A stretch of DNA of 64,000 bases from Chamaecrista fasciculata. Taxonomy: Eukaryota > Streptophyta > Magnoliopsida > Fabales > Fabaceae. The notes beneath the pieces were generated by a model. That model was not told where the DNA came from, did not search any database, and saw only the letters and a list, made by a program, of their open reading frames with translations. Made by a program: the position numbers and the translations under genes. The stretch is taken from contig QANZ01041863.1 in the NCBI GenBank assembly GCA_003254925.1, positions 1 through 64,000 on the forward strand. The letters run 5' to 3'. Positions 45,701 through 56,800 of the stretch are shown here, one piece after another (positions within the stretch are counted from its first letter, which is position 1; each line of letters begins with the position of its first letter).

Positions 45701-48078
45701 CGTTAAACTGTCAAAATTACGCGACACGACACGCCATATATATATATATAAAAATAATTAAATATTCATAATTTTTAATGAAAAATTTAAAAATTACAAG
45801 TTTTATTCATAATATATGTCATATGTATAATTATTTTCTCTTATATGTCATGTTAAAGTCACAAAAAATTGATTTATATTTTAAAATTTATGAATATGTG
45901 TCGTGTCGGTGTCGTACGGGTGTCGGACACTGACACGTGTCCGACACGGCGACACGCTCTCAAAATGAAGTGTCCATGCTTCTTAGTTCAGAAGTGTTTC
46001 ATTCTAGTCAATCAAGTTTTATTATTCCTTTATCAGCCCTTCAAAAAGCAAAACCGCAATTCAATTAATTTCTCTAATTACTAATGATAATTTGAAGATC
46101 CTTTTCTCTGGTGAATTCCAGTGTTATCCACCTGGTGGATTCTATGTCAAGAATGACTAGCCTTAATAATGCATTTCTGTCCAGCTCCAGCATTAGTTCC
46201 TATTAATTTGTCTGCATGGTTTTTGGGACCAAAAGTTATGTTGAAAGCCATCTCCTTACCTGTCTTTATGTGCATATGTAGATATTGTGATTCACTAAGC
46301 TACATAAACATGCAGCGTTTGCATGCATTTCTGAATGTTAATATCTTTTATACATCATTATTATCAAAGACAATGCATCATTATGATGAATTTCAGGAAA
46401 TATAACGAGACAGTTAAAACAAAGGTGATTCAAGAAAAGAAAAGCAACAGCAATCCATAAGTGAAACTCATCAAAGTAACTAGGGGCTTTGCGTGCCCGT
46501 TATATAAAGTTTGATATATTTTAAAATTAAATATTATTGTACATAAAAATAAAACCAATAAGAAAATTGAAGGACCAAAATGAAATAAAAATATATAGTT
46601 TTAACTTTTAAGAGCAAAATGAAACTTACTCTAGAGTTTGAGGACCAAAATGAATATTTGACCTTTTAATTTTAAAAAGCATAGGTCATATGAAAGTGGG
46701 GGAGGAGGTTTCCATGAGGTTTAATTTTAATTGATTTTTGTATTTTTTAAATTACCTAATTTTGACCAACCATAAAGGGGTGGAGCCATATAATATAAGA
46801 AGATAAAAGTAGATCTATTATGGGTCATGCTTCCTGCATTTAGCAAAAATAAGTTCATCCACAACAACACAAGATATTCCATGCAAAATGAAATGGTAAC
46901 TATGACATTAGGACCAAACAATTTTTATCTTGTGATGACTAAAGCTGCAAAGCACTACCATTTCCACTGCCTTTAGAATTATGTGCATTGTACAGTTATC
47001 ATCATAGAGTAGGAACATACCTTGCGATCATGTTCTTCAGCAAAGTACTCCCGATTAACATCACTCTTTGGAATGGCATCATGGGAACTGATACTGAGAG
47101 CAGTATCCCGGACTTGAACTGGCAATCCATATTCAAGATCCAGAAGGCACACTTGACAAACATTTTTCAACTTACTACATGTCTGGCAGATCTCACTTTT
47201 CTTATATCTAGCATCTCGACCGGGTCTCCATCTAAAGACAGTAAATGGCCTTGTACAAATCTTGCACTCCTTATCATACTCTGCTCTTGTCTGCATCCAC
47301 GGATACACATAACAAAGAAATTCAAAAAAATTAAAAAAGAATAATAAATTGACTGCCTCTGATGATATACACTTTGAGTCTGAAAATCATTATAACAATC
47401 TACCTTGAAATATTTTAAAGCACAAAGGATATAAATTAAAGTACAGATTAAATGCTATGACGAAAATATTAATTTTCATGAAAAAAAAAAAGGGATTCAC
47501 ACACACCTACTACAAACTCACTATTGGAAAATCTATACTAGAAAGATGGTAATAATCAGGTCTTTGATTGATGACACAAGATCCTAGAAAATTGATGCAT
47601 AAGTAATGGTCGACAGAAGTTGTCCTCCATTCAATTAAACTTCATATTTCAGAAAACCCACAAAAATTCGAGGGGCGAAAAAATCTTTCAATTGAAATAC
47701 CTTAAGAACTAGCACTCCTCATCCACACCCCAAAAGCTAGAGGGTGGAGAACCCAAAGATTCATCAAAGTCCCACAATGAAACCTAATACTTCCACAGCG
47801 GGACTCAAGACCCTACCTTGCAAGGGGTCATAAATCAGAGTATTGCAACAAATAACCTAAAATCTTGTTTCTCGGTAAAGAAAGCCCCCCGAAAGAATCA
47901 AAACGAACTAGTAACACCGTTTATATGCAGCAAACAACGATAAACCACAAGTGAGGGTGAAGAACAAACATACCATACGAACATATGGGTTGTCGCCGAG
48001 GCATGATTCACAGATGATGGGAAAGTCTGAGCGTTCCCAACCGTCGGCTTCATGGTCTCTCAGCAACCTATGCGCCAT
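42797..48078 (-). CDS. MAC5A: CCCH zinc-finger and RRM splicing factor, MAC5A/RBM22/Cwc2 type (4 coding exons)
   Basis: These proteins are subunits of the NTC/MOS4-associated complex of the spliceosome; yeast Cwc2 and human RBM22 contact the catalytic snRNA core. In plants MAC5A also affects miRNA processing and immunity. Exons in coding order: 47974-48078, 47021-47290, 44510-44733, 42797-43661, joined in frame to 487 residues. The N terminus holds Cys pairs for a zinc ribbon (CESC, CKIC, CQTC, CQVC). The CCCH finger is C163-x7-C171-x5-C177-x3-H181. The RRM runs about 228-300 with RNP2 LYVGGL (230-235) and RNP1-like RACAFVTY. The tail is Pro/Gln/Tyr-rich with a run of five His. MAC5A and MAC5B are close paralogs, so the letter is uncertain. 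Intron 2 holds a MITE and a Helitron-like element. Confidence 0.92.
45633..45994. mobile_element. hAT-like MITE, 'GAAGCATGGACAC' family, copy 2
   Basis: The 346-bp element (45641-45986) has termini CTAGGAAGCATGGACACTG and the inverse of CTAAGAAGCATGGACACTT. It is flanked by a perfect 8-bp duplication TTCAGAAG (45633-45640 and 45987-45994). It lies in intron 2 of the MAC5A-type gene. The arms contain repeated GACACGGACACG. Confidence 0.88.
46480..46800 (-). mobile_element. Short Helitron-like element, copy 3
   Basis: It shares the ends of copy 1 (minus strand: ATATTATATGGCTCCACCCC near the start, GGGCACGCAAAGCCCCTAG at the end). It has lost half of the terminal hairpin, keeping GGGCACGC without its partner. 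It lies in intron 2 of the MAC5A-type gene. The 5' border is approximate. Confidence 0.5.
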
Positions 48079-48389
48079 GTTTCAAAATCTGAACTCAGTT
48101 GAAAGCAATTTTGTCAGGATTGAGATCTTGAAGGGAAATAAGATAGAAAATACATACATAAATTAGCTTATTATATTTTTGGATTTACACTAAACCTTTC
48201 AATTAAGAATGCACTGACATTAAACACTTACTTCCGAACAGAGAAAAAGAGAGAAACTATGAGGTTTTATAAGTCTTAAACTGATAAAATCAATACCCAA
48301 AACATTTGAGAAAGACCAGACTTGATATCATTCAAAATGATAGAAAAACTCACACAGTTGGATCAAGAGGGAAAATGAAAAGAAAGGAA

Positions 48390-48550
48390 ATAGCCACAAA
48401 CCGAGGGTCCTTGACAGACAGGAACAACCGCGGACCACCGGAGTCTGATCGGCGACGTAATCTGCGACGGCGGCGCGTCTCGGTGGTGGCAGCAGATGCG
48501 GACGGAAGGGAAATGAACAGCGGCGTCCACGAAGAAGCAAAAGGATTAGA
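48390..48550 (-). other. Probable 5' leader exon of the MAC5A-type gene
   Basis: A GC-rich block (centred on 48430-48530) stands out from AT-rich flanks and lies 30-160 nt downstream of a TATA motif on the minus strand. It is 330-450 nt upstream of the ATG, so an intron within the leader is likely. The opposing open frames here are by-products of GC content. Confidence 0.4.
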
Positions 48551-48580
48551 TTAGACCCTGCGTGCTGCGTTTCTTTTATT

Positions 48581-48587
48581 TATATAA
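48581..48587 (-). promoter_or_regulatory. TATA box candidate for the MAC5A-type gene
   Basis: Minus strand reads CTTATATAAATAAAAG across this site, a good TATATAAA match, about 30 nt upstream of the GC-rich leader block. Transcription would then start near 48550. Confidence 0.4.
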
Positions 48588-48762
48588 GAGGATGGACTGT
48601 TTTGAAAACTTCCAAAAGATTCTAGGACTGACGTGGAGATTTGGGCAGCAAGAAAGAATCAGGTTTCTCGAAGGAAAGGGCAAATGCCGATTTTGACCCT
48701 GAAAGATTAATTGCGATTTACTTTTTAAAATTCTATCCTTATCAGTTATTATTTTTTTTTGA

Positions 48763-49546
48763 CTAAACTGCAAATTTAGTCTCATGTCATTTGTTTAGTT
48801 TCCAATTTAGAAACATATATTTTTTTATTGCAATTTTAATCTCATATCTTTGGGTCAGGTCCCAATTTAGTCTCATATCTTTTTCTGGTGCAGATTCGGT
48901 CCCATATCTTTAGGTTAATTGTAGAATTGGTCCTATAGATTTGGATCTGGTTTAAAAGTGGTCTCATATCTTTACAAAAGGATCAACTAATGGTTGATCC
49001 TATTGCAAAGATATGAGACTAATTCTGCAACTTGACTAAAAGATATGAGACAAAAAATGATATGGGACCAAAATTGGGACCTTTTGCAAAGACATAGGAC
49101 CAAAACTGCAACAGAAAAAGATATAGGACTAAATTGAAAACTGAGCAAAAGATAGAGAAGAAGCTTTTGCTCACTCCCCAATTTGGTCCTGTATATTTTT
49201 TTTGTTGCATTTTTTATCCTATATCTTTGCAAAATGTCTCAATTTCGATCTCATCAATTTTGTTCCCATATCCTTTAGTCAAGTTGCATAATTAGTACCA
49301 TATCTTTGCAGAAGGATTAACTATTAATTGATCATTTTGTAAAAATATGAGACCACTTCTAAACCCGATCCAAAGGTATAAGACCAATTATGCAATTAAT
49401 CCAAAGATATAGGACCAAATATGCAACCAAAAAAATATATGGGACCAAATTGGGACCTGATCCAAGGATATGAGACCAAAAGTGCAACAAATAAAGATAT
49501 GGAACCAAATTGGGAGCTGAGTAAAGACCAAATTTACACTTTAGCC
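48763..49546. repeat. Large or double foldback element, 'GGTCCCATATCTTT' family
   Basis: Two successive hairpins can be traced. One centres near 48990 (AAAGGATCAACTAATGG, then TTGATCCTATTGC). The other centres near 49330 (AAGGATTAACTATTAATTG, ATCATTTTG). The outer arms (CTAAACTGCAAATTTAGTC; AAGACCAAATTTACACTTTAG) also pair across the whole 784 bp. It lies between the MAC5A-type promoter and the YAK1 3' end. Confidence 0.6.
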
Positions 49547-50820
49547 AAATTTCAAATATAAATTCTAAAATTCGAAACTATCATGTTTTTCAATTTCTAA
49601 AACTTAAGCTTGGCAAATAGTCTAAAGAATTTATATATCAAGGATCATTAATTTATTTCTAAAACCTCAGATGAATTATCAAATTACTGGATCTCACAAT
49701 CCTAAACTATCTTGCAATAGATCTTGACAACCTTTGCCCAGAAGTGTACACGTTCGTACGACAAAATCAGTAGAATAATCATACGTGAGCCATAAAGTGT
49801 GTTAGACGATAAACTAACTACTGTGAAATGCGGAAAATGGGCATATCAACTAATTACATCAATATTACAATATAATAATCGCATTCTAACAACAAAAACT
49901 AACAAAGTACCAAGACTTTTTACAATGAACTAGGGTACATTTGGAAGAGGCACTTTAAATTCACAAGAAGTTGGTTCCTTTCCTAATCACAATGCAGAAA
50001 ATGGGCACGATCAATATTCTTTCTAAAATGATCTGTTCCACAAATTTAAGAACAATAAAATAGTAGGTTGAATAATCACTTTTTTTTGGTACCCTTAACA
50101 TAATGGATAAGAAGACATGAAACGACACAGTTGACAATTACTTTTCACCACTGTAAGGCAGATTCGTCATCCTTCAATCGCAGGTAGTTGCAACTTGCAA
50201 GAAATGATTACTGTTCACAGTTCCTTGCATCATTTAAACCTCATTCAATAGACTCCAGTTGCTGCTGACCAGGAATAATATGTTCATCATTCTTCGGAGA
50301 AGGCAACACTCTTAAAAACTAGTTCCTACTTGCTACAGTTTCTCGAAAATTTGCCCAGTGCATTGAGCTGGGTCAAGTTTAAATGATTTTTGCCAAATCT
50401 CTTCAAGATCTTAAATCCTGGAGTTAGACCTTTCCAATTCCAAGGATCTTGATTATTACACAGAAACCATTAATATGGCAGAATCTGGCCTCAACATAAC
50501 TACTCTGACGCTTGCAAAAATATGTATTAAATAAATCGCATTAATATATTGTTAAGGCTGAATTTACTGCCTCTAAAATCTGAATTACAATCACCCAATT
50601 AAATAAATGGCATGCACACTATAACCATAAATTACATTTATGCAAGCACAGCGAATGATTGTGATTTAGACGGGGTCTCCCTCTTCTACCTTGTACATTC
50701 CCCAATAATAATGAACCAATGTGTACAAATGTTTTCATCCCTTCCGTTCTCACCCTTCTGATCCCCATCTTATGCTAACCCTCGTCTTCAACCATCACAA
50801 AATGACAAACTGGTCCACTG
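49547..50820. other. 3' flank of YAK1 and intergenic DNA
   Basis: No gene or defined repeat. The part near 50640-50820 should be YAK1 3' UTR. Confidence 0.5.
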
Positions 50821-53800
50821 CTAGTCTATCCTTGCATAGTCTTTTCTAGCACGGGATGGTGGTGGAATGTTTGAAACAGGAGGAGGATTGACTCTTCGCC
50901 CTACAAAAGAATATGCCAACCAACTTAGGATTGGGAAAGAGGCACTGTATAGGGGAAGGAGATGACATGGTTGGACTAATGCGTGTCAAAATTAAAATAA
51001 ATAAACAGATATTCACAAAATAAGAGAAATAATAGTGGTAAGTATTTTACCCCATGTCATAGTATTGGCAAATGAGTTGTGTCTTGGAGAACGCGGGTCC
51101 CCACTGCTGAAATTGGAAGGAGGAGCCTGGACCTTAAGTTGATTCCAGTCACCAGGCCGAGTGGGTCTGCTATGGCCGAATCGTTGAACAGGTTGTTGCA
51201 GTCCAAAACGACTTGGGGAATTTTGTACAATACGAGGCATGAGATGAAAAGGCTTTGACCCGGAGCGCATGTATCCAGCTTGAAAATCATGAGCCGGAGG
51301 GCTACCCATCTCTACATTAGAAAATGCTTGAGCCGGCCCATTTAGTCTGAATCATGCAGGGAAAATCAATAGAAGGAATTGACAATAGTCACCTAATTTC
51401 ATTGCTTAGGTATGACAAGAAATAATTAATATTTCCTGGATTTCTATTTCCCTTTATGAACCCCAAAAAAAAATCATAAGTTGAACTTCAATAAATAGTC
51501 ACAAGAATTTATTAAGTTAATTTTCATGTCAAAAGGCAAAAGACATTCATAACTTTCTATTTTGTTACTAAATTCATTTCCTGTTAGGGCAATTCTTCAG
51601 AATGAAATGCAAAATTATAGATTAACTCAAGCTGCTGTCAAGTAAAGCACAAAGTGTGTACAAAAGCGGCAAGAGGCATGGAGAAAGTAAAATGCCAAGT
51701 AATAAAGAACCAACTTCCAGACAGCCCACCTCTGAACAGACATAGGAGAGCTACTGTTGGAGACATGGTTGAACCTTCCAAATCCAACCAATGGTTCAGC
51801 GGAACCAAGATTCATACTCCTGCCAAACTCAGTGGCCAAACCGCTTCCATCTGAACTATCGTCTTGCAGAAGTAGTTCATCACTGGAATTGAATTGAACT
51901 ACTCATAAGAAAATGTATATCACTACAAAAAGAAAATACTGATAACTAGAAGATTCAATCCATATATTAAGCATCAGCAACAAGAATATTTAGGAATTAG
52001 GATCGGCTTGTGGACAGCCAGGAGAAGATTCAGGAGGTTACAAGGTCAAGGTCTTCAACGAGCTGTTTGCTTAGCATTTGGTTTTATTACATGTACGAAA
52101 GACTAGTTAACCTATGATATTTGAAGGTTTTGTTTTTCTCCCCTTTTTGAGTTTTCCTCAAGTACCTGTTATTTTTCTGTTATTATTATTATTTTTGAGG
52201 TTGGATCAAGTTCTGCTTATCTTAAAGGGGTATCAAAATCTGTTGGGTAAGGGAGTAAATCAGGAGGTAAATCAAAGGTGAATCATGAATGTACTGCAAT
52301 TGCTTCCCTCTAGTACAAATACAGGTGTAGGCTCAGAGGCAATGCATGCTGCAGTCCAAAACCTCTTCCACACTCTATTTGTGTGTCATTCTCTCACACA
52401 CTCTCCCCTTCTTTTTTTAATATGAGTTCATTAATCGTGTTCTCAGTTGTATAATATTTGATTGTGTTTTTTTCTTTTTGGAACATCAAAACAAATTGAA
52501 GGCTTTAAAGTCATGCACTATACTTTATTGTAGATGCTATATTTAGTTGTCCACCCAAAAAAAGATGCTATATTTAGTTTAGCATTACCACAATATTGAG
52601 TGAAATTAAAGATACATCTGCAATCAAATGTGATTGGAAAATTAATATGCTCTATCAAAATTAGCATAAGCTAGAAAAGAATGAATAATTTGATGTTCCC
52701 TTGAGGTAAAGTAGTTTGTCTGGCCTTGGTACTGAATAGGATTAGTACTAATGATTTTATTGCAGTTTGGTGGGCCTAAAACAGCCATTTTTTTTATCAT
52801 GTGCATGGATAGTCCAGAATCAGCTTCTCATTGATTTATGCACAATTAAAGTAGTAACACTTTTGGAGAGCGAGCTGTTCAGAATACTGGAGAGCATTGG
52901 ATACATCCTCAATCATTGAAGAGTTTCCTTTCAACAAGTTTAAAAGGGTTTGGAAGGGAAAAAAGGCTAAAGCACTGGCAATGTGTTGTATTTGCAGTAT
53001 TATGGTTGTAGTTGGTAGGAGACCAATGCAAAAAATTTTCTAGGTGTTTCTAGGTCCTTGGAGATGTTGGAAAGGATAATGTTCATGGATTCAACACGGT
53101 TAAGAAATAGAAAGAGATTATGTGAGTAGTTTGGTTGAAAAAAAATTATGTAAGATATCTTCAAACCAAGCAATAGAAAAAGCTCAAAGAGCAAAATCAC
53201 AAACAAAATAGTATAAAAAGATTCCCACATATCTTTATATGTCAGAAACAGTAATTCCTATATAAGACAAATAAATGAAAATAGATGACAAACATCGCCC
53301 AACTAAAGCTTTGACTATTGTGCAAGAGTGTAAGAATTGTCTTGACAACTTTTCAACACACTCTCAAATAAAAGGCAACTAAGCTTGTAAGATGGATTTT
53401 TCTTTATTTTTTCTGTTTTTACAAGTATAAGAGCTTTATGTAAAAGAGGGGAGAATAATAGAAGGAATGTTCAGGATAAGTTATCCTCATCAATAAATTA
53501 TCCCAATGAAGAAACAAGAAAATTCATTACTACAGAAAAGCTCTCCAAACCACTTACTTGTCAGTCACTCCTTAAAAAGAAAATTTGACTTCAGCATCTC
53601 TAAAATACCATAAAGACTGCTGTTTCAAAGAAAATCCAACGGCTATAGTCCATGCATTCTGAGTGTGCCATATTTGAAGCATAGATAATAAACACCTTGT
53701 TTGAACAAATTCAATTTCAGTGATATCTTCAATTAGAATACTAGGAAGGTAGGGATTGAGCTATAGGCCACTTGATCAGCTAAGCTAGGCATCTCAAACT

Positions 53801-56800
53801 ACCCCTTAATTTGAAGTCTTCAACAGCTAAGCTAAGGACTAAGAATGATATTTATAAAACATAGCATTAAAGGGGCCAGAATAAATCTTTAGAATACATG
53901 TTGAGACTTGAGTGACTCGTATGTTTCCTAGTGGAAAAATATCATGAATGTCAAAAATCAAAGATATCTGGTGATAGGATAACCTAACCTCTCCCTTTAG
54001 CTAATAAGTCAGACTTATGAACTTGTCAGAGTTTCATAGTGTTTAGTGGCTCAAAACATTCTTAGTAACAATTACCAGAAATGGTTCTTCATATCATATG
54101 CCTCAAACATGTATAATCTTCAGTAATACAACCTGATATACATTTCTATAACGATGCAAAAAGAGGCAAAAGTAGACATACAAGATAATAATCCTGATAA
54201 CAAATCAAATAGATTAAGATGTTTAGGATCCGACCATTTACCTATAATTAGGGTCCCAATCTCCAGGATCAGGCAATGATAAGCAAGAATCAGGGTTGTC
54301 ATGACCCAACTCAGTTGATTGCAAGTTCAAGTTAGAACTTGGCATAAACAAGCTTGTCATTTTCTGATTACCAGGGTTAGCGTATCCAGCAGATACCCCT
54401 CCACCTCCACCTCCTCGCTGCTTCCAGCCTGCAGCATCAGTATTTGACTGCAGATAAGATGGTGAGCTACTAAGGACTTGAGCTGTCCCCTCAGTGTGGC
54501 TGGAGCTGTCAGGACATTGACCCTGTCTGTGCGGAGAAAATGTTATATCTTGAGTTTGAGGGCTTCCAGAACATCCCCAATTTTTCCTTCTATTAAACTG
54601 GCTAATTGCAGATGTCTTCCCCAATGGTGATCCATGAGAAGTGCCTCTTGCAGGTGAGGTAGGTCCATAATGTCCTGGAGAGCCAGCTGAAACTTGTGTA
54701 TAGGAATTTGGAGGAGTAAATTGTGAAGGACTGGCACCAAGGGGCAGATGGGTAAAATTTCCAGCTGATGGGCTTACACCTAGCCCATTCCCAGGCTGGT
54801 ATTGAATAACTCTCCTCCGTGCATCAGGACTATTTCCAAGCATTGTCGTGCTGCCATGATTAAGCATGTGCATACCAGATGGACCAACAGGTGAATAATA
54901 AGCAAACATATTACTGCTTTCTCCATAACTTCCATAGCTGCTTCCAAGCCCTACATTGTCATTATAGCTACCATGGCTTCCTACACTGCCATAACTGTTG
55001 CCAGGTGGATATTGCACCATCTGAAAATGCGAGCTACTATAAAGGGAGGGCCTGCTTTTACTTGCAACCTGCAAGAATTTAATTAAATTTACTAAAAGAA
55101 CATTTGGATATATCATTAATCCAACTAATAATAACAGATATATTTCAAATTCTGAGGAAGCTAGATTAGAGATATCAAAGATGAAATACATTTCAAATGG
55201 AAGGATTGATAATCAACAAGGGAGTCCAGCTCAATGAGTTGAGTAATATAAAGTAACGGTGTCTGTGCTACTGTTTTGCTCTCACTCAAATACCCACGGA
55301 GACACGCCTAAAATCATAATAGAATTGGTCGAAAAGGCTTGGGAACCTTTAAATATTCAGGTGATTACATTTACATCTAAAGCTTTTAGAGTCAGTTCGA
55401 TCATATTTTTATATTACATGGTTTTCTAGAAGAAAGGCAAGTATATAAAAAAAATATGCCTTGATTTGTTAGGAGGCATTTGGTATGAGGATAGATTTTA
55501 TAATCCTAGAAATAAGATTGCTAGAAATAAAAAAAAAAATCAAATTCCCTAGAATGTTAAAATAGTTTAATTTGTGCACAATATACTCAAGAGTATTTCA
55601 TAACAGTGCTAAAAATAATTTATTCATGCGTTTGGTTTGGTCAAACATTCCTATGAATCATTTGGCCAAAAAAAAAATTCGAATGAATCGCAGCCCTTTT
55701 TTTAAAAGAAAAAGAAAAATCCATTTATCACTTTCTACTAAAAAATTAACAAATAATTATGACTTTATATATTTACAAAAATCAAGGCCATTATTTCTTG
55801 GCTAACACTCTAAAAGGAAAGATCTGATTTTATGGGCTGATTGACAATATTTCTTCCCTTACCATCATTTCCTAAATTCCAAGGAATCAACCTTAATCCT
55901 TTGTATCCCTAAAAATCAGCACATATAGTAGCTGTTTGACTCTAGGTAATTAATTCTTAAAATTGTGGGGATTCAATAAATTTTATCTGGATATATACAA
56001 GGCAAAGCGTATGGTGTCAACTAGTGAGCTGCACTCAGTGTTCAGTGGCCCAACTGCCATTATTCTCGTTAACGGAGTTGGTTAGATTGTTAGTCTATTA
56101 GTTAGAGTTGTGTGAAGACTCCTATTTTCTATCTTTTATTACAACACTTAGACTAGTGGTAGCGTTAGTGATTAGTAGAACTACATTTTTATTAGTAATA
56201 CAACCAATGAGCTAGACCGACAACTGAGCGTATTTCATCAGCATAATTGTAAAAATATAGACATGGGGAGCTAAACTAAAATAAGTCACAGAATTTCGTT
56301 TAGATCTCTCCTTACAATAGTTGTGTACGATATATATATATACATGTATACATCACCCATGCACTTAACCTCCCCATAGTCAAGAAAAAGGCATTTAATG
56401 TTTAAAGGAGTAGCAGGCTCACATTGGGTGATAGACCAGCAGCAAACCAGTGCCCTCCACCAGGATGATGATCCACCTTGACATTTTGAACAACCGGCTG
56501 AAATTCAGACAAAATCAGATACATATCAGACCACAAAGAGAGAATCCGAACTATCTTAAGCAACTGAATGAAACAACAGAAACAGATTAAATGAAATGAG
56601 AATAGGTTGATATAGAAGATACAAAGCAGAAACGCACAAAAGAAAAAGAAAAAATCCTAAAGACTAAGAACACTCAAAGAACAACATAAGAAGTAAGAAC
56701 TCACACTTGCGGAGAATAAACAGTCTATAATTCTATATTATATTAGTTTTGTTATCTATTATTATATTACTATTATTTTGTTATTATATTATTATTATGT

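Noticed and set aside
48306..48554. Opposing Arg-rich frames near the MAC5A-type promoter
   Set aside because: GC-rich leader DNA produces open frames on both strands; neither has a domain.
55990..56260. Possible solo LTR in a YAK1 intron
   Set aside because: Some TTAGTTAGAGTTG-type words recall copia LTRs, but I cannot find TG...CA ends with a target duplication.
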